A stretch of DNA of 64,000 bases from WTGJ01 sp965237765 (lineage in GTDB: Bacteria; Chloroflexota; Anaerolineae; Aggregatilineales; Phototrophicaceae), in the NCBI GenBank assembly GCA_965237765.1, contig OZ250157.1, forward strand, positions 1,302,001 to 1,366,000. Direction: 5' to 3'. The position numbers and the translations under genes were made by a program. This document shows positions 24,303-33,478 of the stretch, piece after piece. The notes under the pieces are model-generated. The model worked only from the letters and a program-made list of their open reading frames with translations, did no database searches and was not told where the DNA came from. Numbering within the stretch: position 1 is the first letter of the stretch; every line of letters starts with the position of its first letter.

Positions 24303-25613
24303 TCAAACGGGAGCGAACTTCGGGTGGTAGCGCTGCCGAAAGCGCCAGCCGGTGAGCAGCGCCCGCACGAACATCTGCAGGAACATCGCCGACCAGACGC
24401 CCATCAGCCCCCAACCCAGGACGCCCGTGAACAGGACGATCAGCGGCAAGGAGACAAGCCAATGGCCAAAAATCGTCACCCGCATCGGGTAGCGTGTATC
24501 GCCCGCGCCGCGCAGCGCGCCAGTCAACACTTGGTTGATGGCCTCCAGCGGCACCGCGAGCAGCACCAGGCGCAGACCCGGCAGGGCCGCCGCCCGCACC
24601 ACTTCATCGCTAGAGAATAGACGAGTTACGCCCGGCCATGCAAAGAAGAGCAGCGCCAAACCGCCCATCACGAACCAGGCCTGGAGCTGCAATTGCGAAG
24701 CGCTGCTGTAGATCTGTTCGGTCTGGTCAGCGCCGGTCAGCTGGCCGATGATGGTGAGCGAGGCCAGCAAGAAACCCAGCCCCAGCATCAGGATGATGGA
24801 GAGGGTGTGGGAAGTTACGGCATAGGCGGCCAGGGCGGCCACACCGAGCTCGGTAACTAGGCGCAGCTGCAGCAGGCGGGCGCCGCGAATCGCCAGTTGT
24901 TCCAGGCCGACGGGCGTACCCAGGCGCAGCAGCCCTTGCATCGCGCGCCAGGAGGTCTGCCAGCCACGCCAGCGCAACGCGGCCGTGCCGCGCCAGAGCC
25001 AGAATCCCAGCAAGAGTAGACCGGCGACGCGGCTGACGAAATTGGCGAGCGCAAGACCCAGCAGGCCGACATCCAGCGCGAAGACCAGCAGCAGGGCCAG
25101 GGCGACGTGCAGGCCATTGGCCAATCCCATCACCATCAGCGGTCGACGCGCATCACCCGCGCCGCGCAGGCAGCCGTTGGCGCTCAAGAGCAGGAATTGC
25201 AGCGGCAAGGCGAGCGATAACGCGCGCATATAGGGGGTGCCCAGCTGCGCGACTGAACTCGAGACACCCATCAGAGCCATGAGCTGCGGGCTGAATGCCC
25301 AGACCAGCAGCATCACCCCGAAGCCGACGGCCAGGGAGAGCAGCGAGGCGCTGCGCAGGGTGAGCTCCGCGTCCTCCTCGTCGCCGCGGCCGATAGACTG
25401 GGCCACCAAGATCGAGCCGCCGATCGCGGTGATCTGGAAGAGCACTGCGGTCATCTGGACCAGGCGGGCGACGACGATCTGAGCGGCGAGCGGATCGACG
25501 CCCAATTGCCCCGCCAATACCGCATCGAAGAGGATGACGCCGTAAAGCAGCGTCTGCTCCACGGCCATCTGCAACGCGAGCGGTAGGGTCTTTCGGTGGC
25601 AGGCGATCACCAA
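24303..25613 (-). CDS. MATE family multidrug/metabolite exporter
   Basis: 436 residues and about 12 membrane helices in two homologous halves. MatE-type pattern around RLVQMTAVLFQITAIG and the internal repeat NGCLRGAGDARRPLMVMG versus TGALRGAGDTRYPMRVTI mark the two halves. It exports organic cations or metabolites with H+ or Na+. A TTG (25613) or GTG (25610) start is used. It lies inside the catabolic operon, so export of a toxic intermediate or product is plausible. Confidence 0.93.
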   Translation of the reverse strand: MVIACHRKTLPLALQMAVEQTLLYGVILFDAVLAGQLGVDPLAAQIVVARLVQMTAVLFQITAIGGSILVAQSIGRGDEEDAELTLRSASLLSLAVGFGVMLLVWAFSPQLMALMGVSSSVAQLGTPYMRALSLALPLQFLLLSANGCLRGAGDARRPLMVMGLANGLHVALALLLVFALDVGLLGLALANFVSRVAGLLLLGFWLWRGTAALRWRGWQTSWRAMQGLLRLGTPVGLEQLAIRGARLLQLRLVTELGVAALAAYAVTSHTLSIILMLGLGFLLASLTIIGQLTGADQTEQIYSSASQLQLQAWFVMGGLALLFFAWPGVTRLFSSDEVVRAAALPGLRLVLLAVPLEAINQVLTGALRGAGDTRYPMRVTIFGHWLVSLPLIVLFTGVLGWGLMGVWSAMFLQMFVRALLTGWRFRQRYHPKFAPV

Positions 25614-25638
25614 TCCGCGCTAGCGGAAATGCGCCGCA

Positions 25639-26643
25639 TTAACTGAAATGCGGCATCACGTCGCGGGCGATCCGCTCCAGCACGCGGCAATTGCTACCGG
25701 CATCTGCGCCGGTGAGCAAAATGCCGATCTGCCCGACGCCGCGCGCCGCCAGCCGTTCGCAAGTTTCGCGCACCCGCGCGGCGTTGCCCACGATGGTGAG
25801 CATATTGATCTCACGCCGGGTAACCAGGGGTGCTGCGCCGGCCGGGCCGCCCTGGGCGTAGGCGCGTTTCAGGGCGTCGATCGTCCCTTCTTCCATGCCG
25901 ATAGCCCGCAACAGTGATAAGGGCGCGCCGCCGATGATGTGCGCCACGCTGGGTTTGAGGCGCTCGTGGGCGGCCTCCTCGTCATCCTCCACACGGCAGG
26001 TTACCCAGCTGACGATTTCTAGCTCGCTCAGATTACGGCTCGAGCGAGCAGCGCCGCGTTCCAGCGCCGAAAAGGCGTAATCCAATCCGGCTTCGGAGAC
26101 GAGTGCGCCGATGGCCGCGCCATCAGCCAGCTCGCCTGCCACTTCCAGCATGCGGGCGCCGCGGGCGGCAATGTAGATCGGGATGGCCGCGCGCTCCGGT
26201 TGCCAGGAAAGCTGCAGGTCCCTGGCGGTTACGTAGCTGGATTCATGTTGCAAGGTCTCCCCCTGCAGCAAGGCGCGCACCAGGGTCAGCATCTCCCGCG
26301 TGCGCGCCGCCGCGGCGTCCTGCTCGTAACCCATGGGCAGCAGTAGTTCGCGCCGATTGCCGCTGCCGATGCCCAGGTGGGCGCGGCCGCCGCTGATCTC
26401 GTCCACCGTCGCGATGGCGCGGGCGACCTGGGCCGGGTGGCGCGTATAGGGGTTGGTCACGCCGATCATGAGCTGGATGTTTTCAGTCGCCTGCGCCCAG
26501 TGGGCCATCACCAGGAAAGGATCACGGAAGAAGGTCTGGTCCGGGATCCAGGCCATCTCGTAACCCAGCTGCTCGCCCCATTGGACGACGCGCAGGCCTT
26601 CCGAGAGCGGTTGGGTGGGTACGAAACCAAAGCCGAAGCGCAT
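25639..26643 (-). CDS. LLM-class flavin-dependent oxidoreductase (paralogue)
   Basis: 334 residues, closely parallel to the enzyme at 19924-20955: GYEMAWIPDQTFFRDPF, IGVTNPYTRHPAQVARAIAT, LGIGSGNRRELLLPMG and a VGQIGILLTG ending. It lacks the degenerate repeat segment of its paralogue. F420 or FMN cofactor. Operon position between the enolase-type gene and the MATE exporter supports an oxidative or reductive step in the same pathway. Confidence 0.92.
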   Translation of the reverse strand: MRFGFGFVPTQPLSEGLRVVQWGEQLGYEMAWIPDQTFFRDPFLVMAHWAQATENIQLMIGVTNPYTRHPAQVARAIATVDEISGGRAHLGIGSGNRRELLLPMGYEQDAAAARTREMLTLVRALLQGETLQHESSYVTARDLQLSWQPERAAIPIYIAARGARMLEVAGELADGAAIGALVSEAGLDYAFSALERGAARSSRNLSELEIVSWVTCRVEDDEEAAHERLKPSVAHIIGGAPLSLLRAIGMEEGTIDALKRAYAQGGPAGAAPLVTRREINMLTIVGNAARVRETCERLAARGVGQIGILLTGADAGSNCRVLERIARDVMPHFS

Positions 26644-26680
26644 CTATACCTACTCCTTTGTGGGATTAATCCGGACGGAC

Positions 26681-27811
26681 TCAGTCCGGGTGAACTTCGA
26701 AGGAATCGATCTGGTAGCGGGCGACCTGGTCGGGGTCCAGATCACCACCGAGGCCGGGGCCCTGCGGCACGACCAGCGCGCCATCCTCGAAGGGGACGGG
26801 CTCCGCGCTCAAGTCGGCTTCGAGCAGGAATTGGCCGCCCATCTCGCAGCCCCAGGTCACGTTCGGTGTGGAGGCGGCGAAATGCAGGCAGGCGCGCGTG
26901 GCGATGGCCCCTTCGAGGGCGCCGCCGACGTAGCAACCGATGCCGGCCGGCTCGGCGACGATGGCCATCTTCTTGGCGTTGATGATGCCGCCACCGTTGT
27001 TGATGTAGACGCTGATGAGGTCGCAGGCGCGCTTCTTGGCGAGCTCCAGGACGTCGCGCGGGGAATTGGCGCTCTCGTCGGCCATGATGTAGGTGTTGGT
27101 GGCGCGGCGCACCTCGGCCATGCCGTCCAGATCCCAGACCTTCACCGGTTGCTCCATGAAATCCAGGCCGCTTTCGGCGAGGGAGTTGATGACGTAGATG
27201 GCTGTATTGACATCCCAGGCCTGGTTGGCGTCGGCGCGCAGGCTGACCTCGTCGCCGGCGACGGCGCGGACGCGGCGCGTGCGCTCGATGTCGTGGTCGG
27301 GGTCTTCGTGGCCGGTCTTCATTTTGAGGATGCGGACGCCGCGGGAGATGGCCATTTCGGCATCTTCTGCGGCATGGTCGTGGTCGGTGATGGGGATGGA
27401 CCAGCTGAGCGGGATGCGGTCGCGCACGATGCCACCGAGCAGGTTGTAGACTGGCGTATTCAGGGCCTTGCCGACGATGTCATAAAGGGCGATGTTGATG
27501 GCGCTCTTGGCGCGCGGGTTCCAGGGCAGGGCGCGCTCCATATCCAGCTGGCGCGCTTCGATCTCGCGCGGGTCTTTGCCGAAAACGGCGGGCAGCAGGC
27601 GCTCGCGCAGCTGGAGGGCGACGGTCGCTTGCGTCTCCCCCGCGCCGGAAAAGCCCGCCATATGTGGTGCCTCGCCCAGCCCTACGATCCCCTCGTCAGT
27701 ATGCAGGCGCAGGTAGACGCATTCTTGATGGCGCGTCGTGGCGAAGGACATGCGGTGCGAGCGCACGGTCGGCACTTTGGTCAGAATCAGTTCGGCATGC
27801 GTAATTTTCAT
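26681..27811 (-). CDS. enolase-superfamily enzyme (mandelate racemase/muconate lactonizing type)
   Basis: 376 residues with the capping domain then a modified TIM barrel. The KxK motif is K163-M-K165. The three acidic Mg ligands follow in order at D194 (LRADAN), E220 (DFMEQP) and D245 (MADES). The enzyme should abstract a proton alpha to a carboxylate: racemase, dehydratase, cycloisomerase or dipeptide epimerase. The second-half base is not obvious: the usual Lys strand reads ISVYINNGGG. It is in the seven-gene catabolic operon, 50 bases after the aminotransferase gene. Confidence 0.92.
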   Translation of the reverse strand: MKITHAELILTKVPTVRSHRMSFATTRHQECVYLRLHTDEGIVGLGEAPHMAGFSGAGETQATVALQLRERLLPAVFGKDPREIEARQLDMERALPWNPRAKSAINIALYDIVGKALNTPVYNLLGGIVRDRIPLSWSIPITDHDHAAEDAEMAISRGVRILKMKTGHEDPDHDIERTRRVRAVAGDEVSLRADANQAWDVNTAIYVINSLAESGLDFMEQPVKVWDLDGMAEVRRATNTYIMADESANSPRDVLELAKKRACDLISVYINNGGGIINAKKMAIVAEPAGIGCYVGGALEGAIATRACLHFAASTPNVTWGCEMGGQFLLEADLSAEPVPFEDGALVVPQGPGLGGDLDPDQVARYQIDSFEVHPD

Positions 27812-27860
27812 GGAGCTCCCTTTCTTGCGAAGTTACCTATTACTTCGCCAGTCTTCCAGA

Positions 27861-29057
27861 TCAATCCAGATGGGCGAGTAAGGTGCGCGCGGCCGCGCCG
27901 CGTTCGCGGATGAGCTGCCCGGCCCCTTCCAGGAAAATTTCCAGCAAGGTGACCAGCGCGAGCAGGAAAGTCGGTTGCGCCGAATGGCCGAGGATGCCCA
28001 CACGCCAGATTCTGCCGCGCAATTCGCCCAAGCCGCCACCGATATCGATGCGGTAGGGCGCCAACAGCTGCTGGCGGATGGCTTCGGCGTCCACCCCGGC
28101 GGGCACTTGGATGGCGGTGACGGTCGGCAGGCGGAAATCGAGCTGCGCGTAGACAGCCAGTCCTAGCTCCTCGATGGCGGCGACCAGCGCATCGCGCCGG
28201 TTCACCATGCGGTCGGCGCGGTAGGCCATCCCCTGCTCGGAGATCAGCTGGAGCAGCTCGGTGAGGGCGTAGACGATGGGCGCGGGCATGGTCTGGGCGG
28301 CGCGCTCATCTTCGCGGAAGCGGCGCAGCTGCGCCAGATCCAGCGAAGGACTGCGGACGGGCTGCTGGCGCTCGGCGTAAGCGGCCGCCGCGCGCTCGCT
28401 GAAGCTGATCAGGCCCAGCCCGGGGTAGGCGCTGATCGCTTTCTGGCTACCGGCGACGCAAATGTCGATGCCCAGCGCGTCGAGCGGCACATCGACCGCG
28501 CTCAGCGTCCAGCGGGAATCGACCAGGAGCAGGGCGCCGTGCGCGTGCGCCAGCTCGCCCAGTCCCGCCAGGGGCTGCTGGACGCCGGTCGAGCCTTCAC
28601 CGTGCAGGGTGGCAAGCAAGCGCGTCGGTTGTCCGCTGAGGGCTTCGCGCAGGGCAGCCTGCGAGACGGCTTCCCCCGGCGGCGCCACGACGCGGATGAC
28701 GTTGGCACCGCAGCGCTCGGCCGCATCCGCCAGCCGTTCGCCGAAGAAGCCGCTGCTGGCGACGACGGCCGTTTCGCCCGGTTGCAGCGCGTTCAGCAGG
28801 GCCGCTTCGAGCGCCGTCTCTTCGGAGCCGGGGATCAGGAAGGTATCTGCGTTCTCCGTGCGCCAGAGGTGGCGCAGCCGCGCGATCGCTTCCTCCAACA
28901 CCGCCAGGAAGCTGGGGTCGTTGGCGCCTTCCAGGACGCCAATCAAACCCTGGCGCGCGCGCGGCGAAGCGTTGCTGAGGTCCGGGCCGAGGAGGGTGCG
29001 TTCCGGCGGGTTGAGGCGCCGGTAGGGGAGGGGTGGGGGCGCGGCGTCGTCACTCAT
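27861..29057 (-). CDS. class V aminotransferase (alanine/serine-glyoxylate aminotransferase-like)
   Basis: 398 residues, PLP-dependent fold type I. Visible landmarks are PERTLLGPDLSN at the start, IPGSEETALEAALLN, GEGSTG, the PLP Asp in LLLVDS (D180) and the Schiff-base Lys in VAGSQKAIS (K206), then GIGGGLGELRGRIWR-like IGGGLGELRGRIWRVG. Relatives transaminate alanine, serine or ureidoglycine with glyoxylate. It overlaps the NicX-like gene by 4 bases (ATGA), so the two are coupled. Confidence 0.9.
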   Translation of the reverse strand: MSDDAAPPPLPYRRLNPPERTLLGPDLSNASPRARQGLIGVLEGANDPSFLAVLEEAIARLRHLWRTENADTFLIPGSEETALEAALLNALQPGETAVVASSGFFGERLADAAERCGANVIRVVAPPGEAVSQAALREALSGQPTRLLATLHGEGSTGVQQPLAGLGELAHAHGALLLVDSRWTLSAVDVPLDALGIDICVAGSQKAISAYPGLGLISFSERAAAAYAERQQPVRSPSLDLAQLRRFREDERAAQTMPAPIVYALTELLQLISEQGMAYRADRMVNRRDALVAAIEELGLAVYAQLDFRLPTVTAIQVPAGVDAEAIRQQLLAPYRIDIGGGLGELRGRIWRVGILGHSAQPTFLLALVTLLEIFLEGAGQLIRERGAAARTLLAHLD

Positions 29058-30097
29058 TGCAGCTCAGGGATCAGGAATTGGCCCGCTTCCATAACCTGCA
29101 AGTCATCGAGCCAGATGCTCTTGTTGCGGCAGGGGAAATCCATATGCGCTTTGGAGACATTCTGGCCGCGGAAGATGGCCGTATTAGCGCCGAAGGCGAT
29201 CTGCATGTTGCCATAGTAGGCTTCCTGATCCTGCACAGCGCCTTCCATCAAATACGCACCCATGCGGTTCCAATCGGCGCGGTGCTCGCAACCCCAGCCG
29301 ATGTGGGCGATGCGGTAGGCCGTCTCGTCGTTGAAGGCGGCGAACCAATCCTCCAGCAGGCGCGCATCCAGGCCGCCCTCGATCTTGACGATGAGACCAT
29401 CACGCAGCGTCATCTTCACGGGCGCGGTTACGTAGCGCCCCAGCCGCAAAATCACATCGTTGATATCGAGCACCAATGTCCCGTTGGCGCTGAATTCATC
29501 CGGGCCGACGGTTACCATGCCGCTCGGCCAGTTGTCCCAGCGCCCGGGCTCATCGGCGAGGCTATAGAGGCCCAAAACGACGCGGTCTTTGACATTGCAG
29601 GTCAGGTCCGTACCCATGGCGGAAGTAACGCGCATCGTCTCTGCCTGGCGCAGCAAGTTGGCGCCGGCCAACGCGCGGCGGCGGATGACGGGATCCGGCG
29701 CCAGGCGCATCAGGACATCTTGGGGTTGTCCGCAACGGAGGACGCGGCCGCCATTCTCGAGCGCTGCCGCGTTGAGTAGCGAATAGGCGTGGGCGACGGT
29801 GCTGACCAGATCGATCACCATATCAACACCGGCCCAGATATCGGCGACGATGCCGCGGTCGTTCTCCGGCACGGTGGTGGGTACGGTGACCTGGAAGGCC
29901 TCCACGCCCAGATCCAGCGCTGCGCCCAGGGCGGCGGCCGGATAATGCGGCGAGGTGTGCGTGTCGCAGTAGATGAGCAACGTCTCGCCCGCGTGCAGGT
30001 TGCACAGCTCGAAGCTGCGCTTGAACAGGGGGATCAACTCCGTCGATGCGCTGTAATTCAGTGGAAATTTCTTCACTATCGCCTCACTTTTGGCCAA
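29054..30097 (-). CDS. NicX-like metal-dependent ring-cleavage dioxygenase family (paralogue 1)
   Basis: 347 residues. It resembles 2,5-dihydroxypyridine 5,6-dioxygenase NicX, a family related in sequence to M29 aminopeptidases that opens pyridine rings in nicotinate breakdown. The three Fe ligands known for NicX (His265, His318, Asp320) fall at exactly these positions here: H265 in AHIGWG and H318-M-D320 in KAHMDFP. First gene of the minus operon 30097-21970; divergent from paralogue 2 with a 64-base shared regulatory region. Some databases label this family aminopeptidase; that remains the alternative. Confidence 0.8.
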   Translation of the reverse strand: MAKSEAIVKKFPLNYSASTELIPLFKRSFELCNLHAGETLLIYCDTHTSPHYPAAALGAALDLGVEAFQVTVPTTVPENDRGIVADIWAGVDMVIDLVSTVAHAYSLLNAAALENGGRVLRCGQPQDVLMRLAPDPVIRRRALAGANLLRQAETMRVTSAMGTDLTCNVKDRVVLGLYSLADEPGRWDNWPSGMVTVGPDEFSANGTLVLDINDVILRLGRYVTAPVKMTLRDGLIVKIEGGLDARLLEDWFAAFNDETAYRIAHIGWGCEHRADWNRMGAYLMEGAVQDQEAYYGNMQIAFGANTAIFRGQNVSKAHMDFPCRNKSIWLDDLQVMEAGQFLIPELQ

Positions 30098-30161
30098 CTC
30101 GCTGGCGCGAATTATACTCGGGCACAGCGGGTGGCCGCAAACGAGAGGGGCGGGAGGATTT

Positions 30162-31208
30162 ATGTTTCACTGGACATACCGCGATTCTGGCGGGGCGACG
30201 ACGGACTTGATTCCGCTCTTCCAGCACACGCTCCAGCTCTGCAACCTGCGCGAGGGCGAGCAGGTGATGGTCTATGGCGACCACCACACGCCGATGCACT
30301 ACGCCAAGGCGGCCATGGCCGCGGCGCAGAACGCTGGCGCGCAGGTCTTCCAGCTGGAGGTGCCCACCGAAGGGGGCGATATCCTCTCCGGCCCGGTCTG
30401 GGATATCTGGCATGCGGTGGATTTGGTGGTGGATCTGGAATCGATCGGCACGAGCATTTACCGGCCGCTGCGGGTCAGCGCGCTGGAGGCGGGCATTCGC
30501 GTCTTGCGGGTGACCCAGCCGGAGGATGTGCTCTTCCGCCTCAAGCCCTTACCCGTGTTGCGGGACCGCGTGCGCCGCTGCGAGGCCCTATTGGCCGCGG
30601 CACGTGAGCTGCGGGCCACCTCGCCAGCGGGGACGGATCTGGTGTTGAATACCGCCGATCGTAAGGCTTTTGGGCTCTGGGGCGCGGCCGATCAACCCGG
30701 CAAGTGGGATCACTGGTCGGTGGCGGTCGTCGTCGGGGGCGCCAGCCGCCCGCGCAGCAATGGGCGCCTGGTGATCGATGTCGGCGATATCATCCTCGGC
30801 ATGCGGCGCTACGCGACCACCCGCATCGATCTCATCATCGAGGAAGGCATCATCACCCGCATCGAGGGCGAGGGCCTGGACGCGCATTTGTTGCGGAATT
30901 GGTTCGCCAGCTGGGGCGACGAGCGCGCCTATCATATTTCGCATGTCGGTTGGGGCTGTGATGAGCGCGCCGATTGGGGGCGGATGGCCGGGCCGACCGG
31001 CGGCATCGGCGACGCGGAATCCTACCCGGGCGTCTTCCAGATCGCCTTCGGGCGCGATACCTCTTGGTATATCGGCGACGGCACCAACGACGTCGTCGCC
31101 CATATCGATTTCAACGGGCTAGCGCATAGCATCACGCTGGATGGCGTGCCGATCACGGAAAATGGGCGCTTCGTGCACCCGGATTTGGCTCATATCACGA
31201 TCGATTGA
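30162..31208 (+). CDS. NicX-like dioxygenase family (paralogue 2)
   Basis: 348 residues from ATG 30162, preceded by GGGAGG. Conserved ligands are H261 (SHVGWG), H314 and D316 (VAHIDF). The body follows paralogue 1 throughout (LIPLFQHTLQLCNLREGE, RATSPAGTDL, GLDAHLLRNWFASW). It is transcribed divergently from paralogue 1; TATACT at 30113-30118 may be its -10. The third paralogue is at 33479-34537. Presence of three diverged copies suggests different ring substrates or steps. Confidence 0.8.
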   Translation: MFHWTYRDSGGATTDLIPLFQHTLQLCNLREGEQVMVYGDHHTPMHYAKAAMAAAQNAGAQVFQLEVPTEGGDILSGPVWDIWHAVDLVVDLESIGTSIYRPLRVSALEAGIRVLRVTQPEDVLFRLKPLPVLRDRVRRCEALLAAARELRATSPAGTDLVLNTADRKAFGLWGAADQPGKWDHWSVAVVVGGASRPRSNGRLVIDVGDIILGMRRYATTRIDLIIEEGIITRIEGEGLDAHLLRNWFASWGDERAYHISHVGWGCDERADWGRMAGPTGGIGDAESYPGVFQIAFGRDTSWYIGDGTNDVVAHIDFNGLAHSITLDGVPITENGRFVHPDLAHITID

Positions 31209-31244
31209 GTGCGGTCGCCGACCGACGACGACTGAGCAGTCGCC

Positions 31245-32333
31245 CTAGATTCGCTCGCCCGTTTCCAGGTAGTGCAACAATTGCTCGCGGTTCATGCCGG
31301 CGATGCCCATCGCTGCGGCGTTGCGCCCTGTCGCCCAATAATCCTCTTCTTCCGTAACGCAGAAGAGGTGATTGATGCTGTCGTTGATGGGCGTCGGTAC
31401 CTCGAGCAGGCGCCCCAGCGACGAATAGAGCACCGAGCCATAGGGCACGTCTTCGGTGATGTAGCGGTCCCAGATGCGGTCACGCAAGTTGAAGGGTTCT
31501 CCCTGTACGCGGTAGACATGGGGGCCGCTGCCAGTTTGGCGGTAGAGGTCATCGATGAATACGACCTCCAGCCCCAGCGCGCGCTGCAAGGCCATCTTCT
31601 CCTCATCGACGGCATCCAGCAGGCGCAGCACGCCGGGCGTCATCCCTTCGTTCATGATGGAGAGGTAGCCATCCTGGCGTTCGACGGCGGCGTAATTCAG
31701 CAACATCGGCGCGGGGTGGATCATGAAATTGGGGTTGTTGAGGCCGGGATCCAGCACGTTGGGTTTGGGGATGAGGCGCAATGTATCGCCCAGCCGCTCC
31801 ATCAGCCGCTCGGTATTGCGGCCGGGGAAGGCGGCGCAGCGCAGGTTGGACGGCAGGCGGATGCGCAGCTTGCCGGGGCCGACCATGCGCGCTGATTGCG
31901 GCAGGGTGACGGTTTCGCCCAGCAGGATGTCATCCAGGCTGTGGCCGGCCGCGCGCAGCAGCGGCGCCAGCTCCAGCGAGCCGGCCGAGCCGGTGAGTAG
32001 CAGGATGATCTGCCCGGCGCGCAGGTAGGGCAAACAGGCCTCCAGCATCGGTTTTTGCCCGTAGGCGGGCACGGCGATGAGGATCAGATCGACATCCGCC
32101 ATAGCCGCGGCGATGTCGGTGGTAATCAGGGCGAGCGGCACCAGCTCCTCGGCCTCGTCCCCGCCGACCAAATCCCCTTCGATTACGACGCCGCCCTGCT
32201 CGAGGATGGCCGCGATGCGCTCGCGGGTGCGGTTGTAGAGGTGGACGGTATAACCACGGCGGGCGAGGGCAGCGGCGGCTGCCATGCCCCCCGGGCCAGC
32301 GCCCATCACCAGGATGCGTTCGATCGCGCTCAT
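31245..32333 (-). CDS. NAD(P)-dependent octopine/opine dehydrogenase family protein
   Basis: 362 residues. Rossmann motif GAGPGGMAAAAALARRGY is at the N-terminus, then the family landmarks AVPAYGQKPMLEACLPYL, GETVTLPQSAR, and NPNFMIHPAPMLLN, which holds the substrate-binding His-Pro region. The octopine DH domain is C-terminal. Such enzymes reversibly couple an amino acid and a keto acid, or cleave opines. It overlaps the M24 gene by 4 bases. Confidence 0.88.
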   Translation of the reverse strand: MSAIERILVMGAGPGGMAAAAALARRGYTVHLYNRTRERIAAILEQGGVVIEGDLVGGDEAEELVPLALITTDIAAAMADVDLILIAVPAYGQKPMLEACLPYLRAGQIILLLTGSAGSLELAPLLRAAGHSLDDILLGETVTLPQSARMVGPGKLRIRLPSNLRCAAFPGRNTERLMERLGDTLRLIPKPNVLDPGLNNPNFMIHPAPMLLNYAAVERQDGYLSIMNEGMTPGVLRLLDAVDEEKMALQRALGLEVVFIDDLYRQTGSGPHVYRVQGEPFNLRDRIWDRYITEDVPYGSVLYSSLGRLLEVPTPINDSINHLFCVTEEEDYWATGRNAAAMGIAGMNREQLLHYLETGERI

Positions 32334-33460
32334 GGGTGCAAGATCTGCAATTCGTGTGTGCTCTGATTGAAACGGCGCGCGCCGTCGGCCGTCACGGTGA
32401 CGATGTCTTCGATGCGCACGCCGAAGCGCCCTTTCAAGTAGATGCCGGGTTCGATGCTGAAGACCATCCCTTCGCGCAGGACGGTGGTATCGCCCTGGAC
32501 GATGTAAGGCGCTTCGTGGATATCGAAACCGAGGCCGTGGCCGGTGCGGTGCAGGAAAGCCTCGCCATAGCCCGCTGCGGTGATATGCCCGCGAGCGACG
32601 GCATCGATCGATTCGGCCGTCACGCCCGGCCGCACCGCCTCGAAAGCGAGTTGGTTAGCTTCGTTGACGGTGTCATAGACACGCCGATATTCCTCCGAGG
32701 GCGGGCCGACGTGGAAGCTGCGCGTCATATCGGACCAGTAGCCATTCACGGAGCTACCGAAATCGATGACGACGGCATCGCCCGGCGCGATGCGGCGCGG
32801 GCCGACGTGGTGGTGCGGCGAAGCGCCGTTCTCGCCGACGCCGACGATGGCGCCGGCCGGGGCGCCACTATCGTGGCCGTGTTGCGGCAGGAGCGCCATC
32901 AGTTGCTGCTTGACTTCGGCTTCGCTCATGCCGACCAACGGCAGCTCCAGCAGGGCGAGGTAAGTGCGGTCGGCCGCGGCGCCCGCCTGGGTCAGGTATT
33001 CCAGCTCGCGCGCTTCTTTGACCATGCGGATGGGGTTGAGCAAGGCGCCGCCGGGCACGAATTCGGCTTCGGATGCGGCGGCCTGCAGGCGATAGAGGAA
33101 ATGCGAGAAGATCTGGTCGGCCACGCCCAGGCGCAACGCTCGCCCATGGGGAGCGTCGGGCAGCGAGGCGGCGAAACGCTCGAAGGGGCTTTCAGTTTCT
33201 TCCCAGGGGATGAGGTCGAAGAAATGCGCTAGCGGCTCCGCCAGAGCCGTCTCGAAGCTGGGGAGGAGGAGGCGTGGCCTTTCACTTTCGGCGGCGGGCA
33301 GGATGAAGAGCGTCAGACGCTCGGATTGCGGTCGGCTCAGGCCGATCAGGTAGAAGAGGTCGCTCGAGGGGCCGACGAGCAAGGCATCGGCGCCCGCGGC
33401 GCGCAGGCCCTCTTGTACCCGCTGGCAGCGCGCCGCGTAATCAAAAGGTTGGTTATCCAT
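32330..33460 (-). CDS. M24 family metallopeptidase (Xaa-Pro aminopeptidase-like), paralogue
   Basis: 376 residues, close to the enzyme at 21970-23064 (shared RPQSERLTLFILP, ASPHHHVGPRRIAPGDAVVIDFG, SDMTRSFHVG, HRTGHGLGFDIHEAP, SIEPGIYLKGRFGVRIEDIV). All five metal ligands are kept. Located 18 bases downstream of the third NicX-like gene and coupled to the octopine-dehydrogenase-like gene, so the trio forms one operon. The pairing NicX-like plus M24 occurs in both operons of the island. Confidence 0.92.
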   Translation of the reverse strand: MDNQPFDYAARCQRVQEGLRAAGADALLVGPSSDLFYLIGLSRPQSERLTLFILPAAESERPRLLLPSFETALAEPLAHFFDLIPWEETESPFERFAASLPDAPHGRALRLGVADQIFSHFLYRLQAAASEAEFVPGGALLNPIRMVKEARELEYLTQAGAAADRTYLALLELPLVGMSEAEVKQQLMALLPQHGHDSGAPAGAIVGVGENGASPHHHVGPRRIAPGDAVVIDFGSSVNGYWSDMTRSFHVGPPSEEYRRVYDTVNEANQLAFEAVRPGVTAESIDAVARGHITAAGYGEAFLHRTGHGLGFDIHEAPYIVQGDTTVLREGMVFSIEPGIYLKGRFGVRIEDIVTVTADGARRFNQSTHELQILHP

Positions 33461-33478
33461 GGCTGTTTTGCAACCGCA

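Noticed and set aside
26615..27913. 432-residue plus-strand open frame
   Set aside because: Antisense shadow of the enolase-superfamily gene; Asp/Gly/Val-rich translation without any motif.
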